Source of the DNA: Eleginops maclovinus
Taxonomy: Eukaryota; Chordata; Actinopteri; Perciformes; Eleginopidae
Direction of reading: 5' to 3'
Assembly: GCF_036324505.1 (NCBI RefSeq)
Contig: NC_086370.1
Location: 18,874,600-18,938,599, forward strand
Length of the DNA: 64,000 bases
The position numbers and the translations under genes were made by a program. Below are positions 53,387-64,000 of the stretch, one piece after another (within the stretch, counting starts at the first letter, position 1; each line of letters begins with the position of its first letter). The notes under the pieces are model-generated. The model searched no databases, was not told where the DNA came from, and worked only from the letters and a program-made list of their open reading frames with translations.

Positions 53387-54949
53387 TGGTTTATTTGATG
53401 ACAGCGATGTCTGGAAAAAGTCAATATTTGTTTTTGTTTTGTCAACAAATTCCTTTTCTTTAACTTCAGCTTTGTCAGACAGGTGATAAAACCTGAGGAA
53501 TCCTGTCCTCCAGGTCGAGATACACCTCACAACAGATCACTGAAATGTTAAGGGCAGCTGGAGGGCTTTGACAATCAACAGGTACATTCTGGATCAGTCT
53601 GTGATTGATGATCTTGCTTATTGTCAACTGTTGAAGAGAAAGAAAAACTATTAAGGCGTCTGGAATGGAACTCAGTTTCACTTTCATTTAAAAGTGTTAA
53701 GTTACATGACTGTGTGTTAATGGTTCTGCTCGCTTCAGGGTTAAAACAAACAACTCAAATTTTCCCAAAAACTTATAAGCTTCATTATTGGACTGTCACA
53801 AGGAGCCTGCTCAACCCGCTGGTTGTTTAAAATGCTGACAATACACGCTGTTCGTTGATTTGTTTGTTCTTGTTGAGTCATGGAACAACTGAACGAAAGC
53901 ATCTGGATGCCACTTAATCCTCTGAATTAGATGATAACTTATTCCAGTGACTCAGCACACAACACCATTAACTACCATTACAGCTTGACATAACTTAGTT
54001 TGAATTGGCATTAAATTACATTCACCAGCTTGAATGGGCCATTAATGTCAGTGTAGCATTCCCAGAAGATGGAGAACCGGCATGAGAGAGCTCTATTTTA
54101 CAAGGAGGGCTAAAAGCACTCGAGTGAGGCCGTGAGAGGCAAAAGGTGAGACCAAAATTGGCACAACACAAGGAAAAAATAAAGATTCAATATATATAAT
54201 TTATATTATAGAGGAGAAACACCATGTTACTTTTTACAAATCCATATCCATTCAACTGACTCCTGTTCTGACAATGTAAATATTAGACGTGCATTATTAT
54301 ACTCATTAACATTTCATTGGTTTTCCCCAGGCCCTGCAACTACATCACTATGTCCTCATGTTGAAGTGTTGTGTTGAGAAATGTGATTATGTTAGGAGTC
54401 CGTTACCCCTCCAGCAGCCAACGTCACTCATTGTTGTCTTGGTTAATATCATCATAATGTATTCTGCTATGTTATCTCCCTTAGCAGCCTTTCGTCAAAG
54501 AAGTTATTTCACTGTGCTAAGCCTTCAACACATGCTCCTCTGGCAAACAGGGAGTTGAGGGCTCAACACAATCAAAGTCTTTCCTTTCATTCCTTTAGTC
54601 ATCTGCTGAACATGGTTCAAGATTATGCTTAACATGATTTTACTTTTAAAGGGAAACACCACCGCAATAGGTAAAGCATTATCAGTATATTATTATTACT
54701 GGCGGGGACCGACACTGCTTAATTTCAGTTTCAGTGTTTTACAGATTTCAAATACTAAACATTGTTTTCACATTTTTATACGACAAAGCATCAAATGCAC
54801 ACCTGTGATTAATGGCATCAAAGATTACAGTGATAACACCTGGGGGTTTCATTCTTTTACAAGAAAACACATCCATTATATAGCTCTACCATCTTTTATA
54901 TAGCTCTAAACACGTCGTTTCTGAATATTTAACTTTGCAGTATTCTTTG
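53387..54949. other. Upstream DNA, nothing recognised
   Basis: Unique AT-rich sequence between the third Tc1-like MITE and the repeat at 54950. Confidence 0.55.
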
Positions 54950-55422
54950 CAGAGGTGGACGAATTACTTAGACCTTGCTAAAGCTCTGCAATCAAAATGT
55001 TATTCAAGTAAAGATGGAATCAAACATTAGTAAACGTACTTAAGTGCTTAGTATAAAGAATGGCCCATTTCAGTATAATATCAATTACAGGTTTTGATAA
55101 GAATAATTGATGTATTTCAATATAGTGTTGTCAAAACTGGTAAAGGCTCATTACTTTTAAACTGCAGGGTAACTTGTGAATTTTTCTCCAGGTGTTACTA
55201 GTCTGATTTAATTGTTTATTATATTCCACACAGTTAAACAAAGTAACTAAAGGCACTAAATAAATGTAGTGGAGTAAAAGCACACGATTAATCTCTGAAT
55301 TGTAGTGGGGGTAGAAGTACAACGTAGCATAAAATGATACACTCGGGTAATGTACAGGTCCCTCAAAATTGTACTGAAGTGCAGTACTCGATTAAACATA
55401 CTTAGTTTCTTTACTCACTACA
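54950..55422. mobile_element. Teleost DNA-transposon-like repeat (about 470 bp)
   Basis: The left end reads cagaggtggacgaattact. The right end reads cttagtttctttactcacta, roughly its inverse. The right part (agtggagtaaaag, gtagtgggggtagaagtac, tcaaaattgtactgaag) follows the well-known fish repeat with GTAGTGGAGTAAAAGTAC and CCTCAAAATTGTACTTAAGTAC blocks. Both ends are retained, but no clear target duplication is seen. It is diverged and encodes nothing. Confidence 0.65.
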
Positions 55423-57630
55423 GACACAGAACCTGTTAAAAATAGTAGCGTTACTGGTAATAATTGGGACACCAAAATGACAGCAGTTAGCATATAGTGA
55501 CAGGACCCTAGCAAACAAAGTGAAAACCGGACAGCAGCTGTCTCACGGTGGGAACAGGGCGTGCCATGTAATTGTTACCTTCAAAGACTGTGAACCAGTT
55601 GAGGGACTTTTGGGCTTTTGCTGATGTTATTTATGTGTGGTTCGCCGATTTGCTTGTCACTTGTTGTCCTCCAGTCATTAGCAAAACGTTTCCATAATGT
55701 TAGCCTAGCCTAGCAAGTGTCAAACCGTCGAATAACACACCTTCACCTGAGCGCTAACAATTGATCACTTCCGCCAAGCAAACAAACTTCTTACAAACTG
55801 ATGGAGCGACAGGCTAAGAAGTCAGCACGAAGGTTAGCTAACTGAAACCGTTAGTCTGTTGTTGTATTTTTGATAAGTTACCTTCTGTGTTTTGAAAGTA
55901 GCTGGGTCAAGCGTTCACTTGCAGCATTCATTTTTCTAATCTTTATTCAAAAAAAAGTCTCAGTCTGGAGGCCCTTTAAATATAAACCTGAACTTTAAAA
56001 AAATGAAATTGTGTTTTAAATAGTAGCTTATTGGTGTGGGTCTATATTTTTGACAAATCTACTTTTTTGTTTGTTTGATGTTTCTTGGCTAGAGAAAATA
56101 GGCTAAAATAACTCTCTCGATATTGTTCTCCTATCGGTACTTTTTCACAACTATAAGTGGAGCAAAATATAATCATTTATGTTTCCCATAACATTCCTCT
56201 AAACTTTTTATTATAAATCTGCAAGTTATAGGCCAAATTCCACATCTTGTAACATATGATATAGGTCCATGGAATATGTTATATGCTATTTACAGAAATC
56301 TAATCTCCAAAACACTATCCATTTTTTATTAATAGTTTACTTGTTAGGTGTTATTAGACAGTGGCTTGGATTGCACACATAGTAGTGCTAAGATTTGAGA
56401 TGATACAGGGAATATGATAAATGCAAATCATGAAGAAACATTGATGACTTAGATTTTATATTTATGTAAATGTATTTCAAGACAACATAAAAAATACATA
56501 GGTTATTGCATTGCCATATTGAATTACAGCCATTCATCAAGGTATAGTATCGTAATATCGTTAGCAATACTTCCAATAGTTATAAATTTTATTTCCTTCG
56601 GCTAAACTGACGACTCTGTATAGAAGATAGTCTTACTTTCGTATTCTTTGCCAAAACATAACTCATGTCTCATAAACCTGCACACCTCCTGCAAAACAAT
56701 GACTAACAGATCCAGCCTCCATTGCCTCTAAAATCGCTATTAAAGCCTCTCCATCACCATGGCATTTAAAAGCGTTGAGTTTAATTTTAGTGCAGTGGTT
56801 CACAGAAGGTCAACAAAACAAAGTGGCAGATATAAAAGCTGTTCTCTTACTCAACACCTGCTAAAGCAATCTCATGGCATTTTTGATATGTACAGTAATT
56901 AGTGGTTTAGAATTAAATTGCTGTGATGATTGCCATCATTTCTCTCTAACAAATACTCCCCAGTGCTTTGAAATCTTATGTAACTGCTTCCTCAAATCCA
57001 GTGCTGCAGACATGTAATTTGTTTCGGTTATATAGTATTTAAGTCACTGATGCGAACCCTACTATTATCTGTCAAACCACATTTCCCATGAGGTCAAAAT
57101 TGACAAATAGTTTAGTTGTTGAGTTCCCCTGAAATCAGGAACTGTGAAGAATTTATAAGTGGTGCTCCTCAGACTCCTCACCTCTACCAATATATTCCTT
57201 TTAAACTTAGCTTTTAAAGGCAATGAAAAATGGGGCCAAGCCTTCATATTGACATTTCAGCCTGAGTTGTCTTATCTACAATCTGAATATACGAGAATGT
57301 GCATGTCCCAAGAAATTGTTTGCACTCTGTGCTTGTCAGAACCTGTACCATCAATCAATGTGGAGGCATAGAGTTACGTATCAATACAGGCAGTTTGATT
57401 TTCTCCTCCAATTTGACAGGTCACGAAGTCACCCTATGACTGGATGAAAGCTGTGTTGCGTGAGATGATAGACAACCAAATTACTCCTCTTTTTGAGATG
57501 GAAAATATCATTGCTCTCTCTCTGTTTGTCTCCTGTATACCGACACATCCACACAAACACAAACTGAAACACATGGTTGATTCGGGACTGCTGTTCTGCC
57601 AGCAACATCATCACTCTCCTTCCCACCCTC
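55423..57630. other. Upstream DNA, nothing recognised
   Basis: AT-rich, with gttagcctagcctagc and aggttagctaactg strings (55700-55850) reminiscent of old fish repeats but too short to assign. Confidence 0.5.
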
Positions 57631-57644
57631 GTCTCCATGGAGAC
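57631..57644. promoter_or_regulatory. Perfect palindrome, X-box-like
   Basis: GTCTCCATGGAGAC is a perfect 14-bp palindrome with X-box spacing. It lies upstream of the distal ank3 promoter zone. Confidence 0.4.
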
Positions 57645-58313
57645 AAGCTTCCAGAGCCGGCTGGTTTCAGACCGTTGTGAATCAGCACAGACTAAAAAAG
57701 GGAAGGGGAGGGGATGGGTGTCTTTGTGTTTAAACATGACTAAAAGAACATTGCGAGCTCTGTTTTATGTTCGCCCCAGCACTCAGGTGATCAGAGTGTT
57801 CAACTATTCAGGCATGCAGGTGTGAAAAGGAACCAGGAATATTCTGATAAAACTGTTTGTATGTCAGTGTTTGTATCTCACTGGAAATGTTTCCCCTTAT
57901 TCTTCAGCTGACACCATTTATTCATCCGTGACTAAAGAATAACATTTTGATCTGTTGTTTGCTCATTTTCAGGCCCATTAAATGTAATTTCCCCTTTGGT
58001 CTCGTTCGCTCAAACAACAAAACATCATAAAATGAATGGAGATAACATTGTTTTATTGTTGTTGTTTTTTGGTGAGATAGCCCTCAGCATATTGCAATAT
58101 CATGATGATGGGATTTTATTTCACAAACTAATTAAATAAACAGTTTATGTGCATCTGCTCTTTGTCTTTATGTGCCAAAGGACTAGAACAAGTTTGGATG
58201 TTTCATTACAAAAACTGAACATACAGTCATTGATATTTTTAACCAATGTAAGCAATATGGCTCCAGGAATGGCAATATCCGTCTGGTTGTTTGACTCATT
58301 TACTATTGGATGG

Positions 58314-58327
58314 GTTGCCATGGAATG
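58314..58327. promoter_or_regulatory. X-box half-site
   Basis: GTTGCCATGGAATG has an ideal left half and no right half. Weak on its own. Confidence 0.25.
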
Positions 58328-61274
58328 ATGGACTATGTGGTCATCAGGTTAAAAGGATCATTTATCCAATACTCAAGTCTACATGACAAACCCCTTTTGG
58401 TGCAAGAATGTGGAAGCAAGCAGAGATATTGATGGAACCTTAAACCTATTTTCACCCATTAAGCCAGGTCATGTTAAACCTTAACTTTACTCCCCAAAAC
58501 ATAATTGAATGCTGTATGATCGAATCAGAGTCACCATTGCACTGGTTTCCCTTGACATATTCAAATGGGATTTGGGATTTTTGCCAACCACACTTTATTA
58601 ATGTACAATGAAGACCACTTTTATGCTTTTTGTATCATAAGTGCAGTACAATGATTGTATAAACTATTGTTCCCAAGACCTTCTGTGGTCTATTTCTTGT
58701 CACTGCCTTTTTGAGAGACTTCAAGCAAGGTGCCTGGAAGGGCAAAAATGCTAACTCATTAACGGATGTCTGCACTCTTTACAACCAACATTTCAAAAGC
58801 ATAACTTAACAACAATAGGCGTAATGATCCTTTTTAAAAGCTGTGTGTAGACCTGTAGACTGCCTGAAAAAAAGCTGGTTTTCTCAGAAGTAGTAATGAC
58901 TGGAATATAGGAAACAAGATGCCTCATTAGCACTACTTAAAAAGGCTAGTGGAGCACAAAAACAGGCAGGGTAAGGTCATGAGTAAGCAGAGAGTAAAGG
59001 AGGGTGTAGAAAGGAGATGGCTCTGCTTAGAAAATTCTCTCGGTTGTTGAGTCAAGGAAAAGTCTTCCTGCTGTGTGTCAGCTGCACAGACAAGCCTCCA
59101 TGATAAATGCACTAACAGCTGGACGCTTCCTCAGTCAGAACAATGTCGGATGTCCTAAGTGAAGTCGCTTTTAGACCGGATGTAATGGAATCTGCTGGAA
59201 CGTGTGTGTATGTTTGTAAAGTTCAGTTCGAGGAACAACGGAAGAGGAAGCTTTATCAGCTTAACACCTTAACCTTAACTAGAAGATCTGAATGGGTAAT
59301 GTGTACTCATCACATTTATAGACACGTACATAAGCATGCATAAAAATAAACTCAGCCGCGCACGAAGCATGCGCTCATGCCATACCGCGTGTGTACAATT
59401 ACAGAGGAACTGAACCATATTAAAGGTCAGAGGACATAGACAGAGTACTGAGTGCTATACAGGGGTACAGAGAGAGCAATGTAAAGTTTATGGAGGAGGG
59501 AGAGAGAAAAGAGGCTGTTTCTACTCCTGTCAACAATCTGCACATTTTAGTTTTACTGTGAGTGTCTGTGGTGTATCAGAGCAGCAGAGCAGGACATTTC
59601 AACAGAATAAAACGGGAAGATAGGAGAGTGTAAATTCCACATAAGCTCATCAATTTTCATAATCTTTCAGATGACACTTTGTTGGACTGATGACTAGATT
59701 CTTCAGATGAACAATAATCCAAAATCAATCACTTTTGTTCCAAAGCTTCAACTCAAATAAAGCAACAACCAAGTGGCAATTGTCAGGTTTTTAGTCTGCT
59801 AAACATCTTTTGCTCAGACAGCTTTTTCTGTGACAGGAACCATGTTTTTGAACTTGCTTCCTGATCACTTTAAATTTGCTGCAAACTTCATCACTTATAA
59901 GAGAGCTACCAAATCCTGGTTCAGAAACATACCTCATGTCTACTTGTAAAATATGAGGTTTTTTATGTGTCTTGTTTCATCTTGCATTTAGTTCACCTTC
60001 TTTAACCTCACTGTTATTATCGCTCATTTTGATTTAACAAAAAAAATAGCATTGTTCAATATAGTCACTGGTGCAAAAAGCATCTGCCATCAAATAAACC
60101 ACAATCAAATAAACCACTTCACATCCAGAGGTGGTAATCACGTCTTTCTTATAACATCCAAATGCTATTTATGTGGTCCCTATGGTGGAATGCCAACTAT
60201 TCCCACAAGAACCGACGAATGCCCCGGGTCAGTGACGGGTGATGGTCAAGACTGATGGCTGTTTACCTCACAGTAATGCATATTGACATTTGGAGTAGAG
60301 GGTGTTTTTTTGGAGACGGTTGGGTTGCAAATGATGGTTTTTCAAATGAGCATCTTGTGGGATTGTGGGTTACTTATAATTGGACTCAGGCAAGTCTAGG
60401 CACAGATCTAGTGTGAGATGTCAACAAACAAAAGAGAAAGAGAGAGAAAACAAGTTGCACACCACAAGCTGTCACCATTGCCGAAAGAGAAAAAACAGGT
60501 TGAACAAACCCACAAATCCTTAAGTTACCGGAGCCAAGCCTTAACGATTAAAGAAGATTGCTCTCCTTTTGATGTAGCCGAAGCAAGCACAGACTAAACA
60601 GACCACAAGTGGCATACAGGAGCCGGCACACAATGGAAGTGAAATGCCAAGCGACTGAATGGCCTAAGGGCAGATACATTGTTGTGCCCCATTAACTATG
60701 AGGTTTGTCTCAAAATGACTTGGGGAAAACATCAATGGCCTTTGCCGCTTGCTCTCTGCCCTAAGAACTGAATGTAAACATTCACACAGGCTGCACAGCG
60801 CACTCACGCACACACATGTGGAAGAGGTATATACACACACATACAGTAAACATACAAAGACCTGAACTGCTATTGTTAGTCGAATGAATCAAGCAAACAA
60901 ATAATGTCATTATCTCAAATCACACTGGCTTCAATATCATGCACATATCAGTGGGAGGCACTTGGCATTCTCGCCTTCCAGAGCTTTGGGCTCACAAGTG
61001 AGAGAGAAAAAAGAGACGGCATTGTTCTGGATTATTCTCAAACGTGACACTTTCACATGTGATGACACAGTGAGGAAGTCATTCAGCTGTTTTGGTATTT
61101 CAGCAATCCACAGAGACAACGTCACAAATGCCTCAACATGTTTCTGCAGAAAGCATCCCTCAGGACTTTCTCCTGTGCTCCTAATGTTTTTTCTTAAAGC
61201 ATTAGTGTAAAAAAAGGCATACGAACGATCATGCACAAACATGATGAGAGCTGGAGGAAGGCTGTAATAAGCAT
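58328..61274. other. Upstream DNA, nothing firmly recognised
   Basis: A 59780-60030 stretch might be a decayed LINE end (LPDHFKF and FITYKRATKSWF in frame), but this is too weak to call. The 163-codon minus-strand ORF at 60937-61428 starts to overlap here. Confidence 0.45.
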
Positions 61275-61320
61275 GTCCCCATGGCAACCACACAAAACGG
61301 CATGCACTCACCATGGCAAC
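61275..61320. promoter_or_regulatory. Paired X-box-like sites
   Basis: GTCCCCATGGCAAC (61275-61288) and CTCACCATGGCAAC (61307-61320) have identical right halves and lie 32 bp apart centre to centre, about three helical turns on the same face. The second lacks the left GT. Confidence 0.45.
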
Positions 61321-61659
61321 AGAGCTGGCGAGGGAATATAGCGGAGACAGGGTTGGAGCTGGTGCTGGCCTCTGGCTGTTTGAAGTGATACACGCATGCC
61401 AGCAGCAGAGCATCAGCAAGTAGTTCACTCACACAGAAACATTAATACTAACATGTTACTTCTGCAAATAAATACTGGTACTGACATGATACTGTGAGTG
61501 TACATGTTCCAAAATATGGAAAATGTCTCTATAGGTGACGTTAAAGCTTTGTTTATGAATATTTTTATTCGGATCAAATGACAAAGGACAAGTCAATTGA
61601 CCAAATGAGCCGTCAAACTGAGTGCATGATTCAACAGCTAAAAGAACATATAAACTGTT

Positions 61660-61830
61660 AAATATACAATCATTTACCCAGCAGCTGATTAGCTTAGGCT
61701 TAGCATAGCTTAGCATAAGACTTTAAACAAGCAGAAATGGCTGGGCAAAATGCAGGCACCTCCGAATCCAACTATGTTACATTTTGTATGTTGTATCTAA
61801 AAACTATAGCATAAAAGAAACAATTAGCTG
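61660..61830 (+). repeat. Degenerate teleost interspersed repeat, second copy
   Basis: The blocks cagcagctgattagcttagg, cttagcatagcttagcataa, gactttaaacaagcagaaat and atgcaggcacctccgaatcc track the same family as 2040-2290. The tail gttgtatctaaaaactatag is also similar to the consensus as I remember it. Confidence 0.5.
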
Positions 61831-64000
61831 TTTGACAGTTTGCTATGTTTGGACATTTCAAGACTTAGCAATAACAATAAACTCCAATAACTTGTTACAA
61901 ATCTTTGCTAAATTACATTTAAAATTCATACTGTTGACCAAAGGATAGGTTGAGGATCACAAACACACACCTCTGTTGATCTACAGTAGAGGCACGTCAT
62001 AGTATACAGTAGGCCTTGGTTAATAGAGCCACAGACGGTTACCTGAAATGACAAATAGCCCGACACAACTGCTGATGCTTGAAGGCCATTCTGGTGTACA
62101 GTAAATGATAATCGTTTCCCTGCCAGACATGGAAAAACCCTGAGTACATTCATCATCATTCTACACTAGATGACAGTCCTGGTTAAACACAAGGACATGC
62201 AAGTACACTTTCACACAGTTTGAACATACAGACATGCTTGCTCACACATAATGACAATATAAGTTCACATATGGACACCCATGATAGATCATTTACAGTC
62301 ATTTTGGAACAAAAAAATGGCTTGAATGTCGTCATAAAGCTCCAAAAAATATTATCAAAATCACTGGCCCCCAAACAAAGCGAGATTAATGCTGCACTGC
62401 ATTAAGTGGGCTTTTCACAAAGGAATCTCCCTAATGAGTTTGGTTGTCAGTTAAGTCTTTTTCCTGTCATCAGTGCTTTTAATTAAACACTGAAACACAA
62501 AGACACACACACATAGATATTAATCACTTTAGGTTTAAGCTGCTTTTCAATTCAGCCGCCATTAAAAGTGGCACCGCTTGACTGGGTTCGACTTCCGCTC
62601 TGGCTGAAAGGAACTGTGCCACTGTGAACTCAGGAGACCTTTTAGTCAAAACAGAACATGTTCTTTGAGTGGCACAGATGAGATTTGAAGTGCAACACAT
62701 GCAAGATAGAAGACAAAAGCTGCTCAAACTGTCTTTTTTTTTGTTGTTGTTGCTTTGTGTCAATCAGGGAATACTCGGCAAACCACATGCTTTGAAATTT
62801 TGTGACTTGAAGATGTGCATATTTCTTGAAATTCAGCCACCCTGGAGCGAGACTGTCTGCCGGAGCTGTCTGTTCACGGAATAATCGGAGAGGGTGGGTG
62901 TGGCAGAGCTCACTGGAAACAACAAGGCCACAGACCTCACTCAATGTCTCCATCTAGTGATGAAAAGAATAGCTTGCCACAGTTAAATAGCTTTCTTCGA
63001 AATGCTGAACAATGTATGCTTTGCTTTGAGAGTATGCAAGCTTTTAAATGCGTACAACTTCTGCATTCTCCTGAAATACACACAGTTACATGTACAATAA
63101 CACACAGAACCCCACCTTTATTGCTTTCTTTAACACCTGGAGATATCAGAAATATTGATACCGTTTTAGAGACACTCAGGATAATGAATTTACTGATTAA
63201 TTAAATGTGTTTGTTTCTTATAACAAATTGATCAATAAAGATATGAATTGTGACAGTAATGGAGATTGTATAGTTTGAGGCACAGGGGTATGTTCTTACA
63301 GTGGTCATCTTTGCTGTGGAAAGATGTTTTAAAAAATCCGATACAAGAATCTCTTACTTCGAAGGAACTTGGAGTAAGGAATGGCAAAAGGCAGATTAAA
63401 TCATACACACAATTGTCCTGTTTTATATAAACTGGTTCCTGCCTGACACATCTGAGGTATACTTGGAAACAACAGACGAAGCATAAGGAAGTACATGAAT
63501 AAAACCGTGGCAGCTGCTTTGGATTTCAAAGACTTTTTGGAAGATACTGAATCTCTTAAGAAAGTGGCTCCAATCTCTTTTGGCTTGCAACCTTTTTTTT
63601 TAAATGAATGTATTTCTATTCTCTAAGTTACAACTAACTTTTAAATGTGATTTACTTTCAATATATCAGTGATTTACAGCTATGTTTTCCATCATCACAA
63701 GTGATTTCCTCCATCCATTACATTTATAGTCTGACTTTTTATTTTTGGCACGTTGCTTGTCGTGATTTAACATTTTGTTTTGATGTAAATTAACCTGAAA
63801 AATGTCTCATTGTATCACAAGAGTGCCACCATGTGTTGAAATGCAATACCACCACAGCATCGTGTAAACAACTGTACCGTATAGTGATACAATCAGATAT
63901 ATTATTGTTATAGGTTGAATAATCTCCCATACCAACTAATATTTGCTTTCCTTCCTACCATGAAACTTAAGGGATGGTGGGATAAGATAAACGAAATACT
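61831..64000. other. Upstream DNA, nothing recognised
   Basis: AT-rich, unique. An 86-codon plus-strand ORF at 62944-63204 has no recognisable domain. No neighbouring gene is visible before the right edge. Confidence 0.5.

Noticed and set aside
59780..60030. Possible LINE C-terminus (FITYKRATKSWF)
   Set aside because: Only a vague resemblance to a LINE ORF2 end, with no characteristic 3' tail.
60937..61428. 163-codon minus-strand ORF, the longest without simple repeats
   Set aside because: No recognisable domain. A rough estimate gives about one such chance ORF per 64 kb of six-frame sequence, so its length is not evidence of coding.
62944..63204. 86-codon plus-strand ORF
   Set aside because: Lys, Leu and Thr-rich chance-like sequence with no recognisable motif or splice context.
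45341..64000. A further distal ank3 first exon or a neighbouring gene
   Set aside because: No ATG-led leader followed by a good donor and no recognisable domain was seen; absence is not proven.

Overview
The window is vertebrate, most likely teleost, nuclear DNA. It is intron-rich and gene-poor, AT-leaning, and full of long (CA/GT)n arrays. It also carries fish-style interspersed repeats: hAT-like, Tc1-like and TTAA-flanked miniature elements, and L2/CR1-like LINE scraps. No bacterial features (operons, Shine-Dalgarno sites, CRISPR) are present. No complete protein-coding gene lies inside it.

The one gene I can identify is ank3 (ankyrin-G), transcribed on the minus strand (right to left). 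Two alternative first coding exons are visible. The distal exon (44721-44789) encodes a 23-residue N-terminus starting MSEEAKEK. The proximal exon (16209-16331) encodes a 41-residue N-terminus starting MAHAASQLKKNR. Both end exactly on a codon boundary followed by a GT splice donor, so both can join the same downstream exon, which in ankyrins starts the ankyrin-repeat domain. That exon is not in the window and should lie to the left of position 1. Layout: 1-16208, first intron of the MAHA isoform; 16332-about 16950, its 5' UTR and promoter zone; 16951-44720, intron unique to the MSEE isoform; 44790-about 45340, the distal 5' UTR and promoter zone, followed by a purine-rich belt; 45.3-64 kb, upstream DNA that may be intergenic or may hold still more distal first exons.

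The non-coding part is dominated by repeats. There are about a dozen long dinucleotide arrays, together roughly 1.5 kb, including one of about 110 CA units at 29.5 kb. Transposon relics include a 423-bp hAT-like MITE with an 8-bp target duplication, three copies of one Tc1-like MITE, and two copies of a TTAA-flanked MITE. There is also a reverse-transcriptase fragment, an L2-like 3' end, and several degenerate teleost repeats.

The most interesting non-genic signal is a set of near-palindromic RFX X-box-like sites. Six match GTNNCCATGGNNAC exactly between 23 and 61 kb, on both sides of the distal promoter; about 0.06 would be expected by chance. Other items worth a second look are an X-X'-X quasi-palindrome at 29.1 kb that can form two mutually exclusive perfect hairpins, a coding-like small ORF at 12.5 kb, and a CpG-rich patch at 37.0 kb with an X-box and short ORFs. 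An upstream ORF also ends 2 nt before the distal ank3 start codon. I found no wholly new system.
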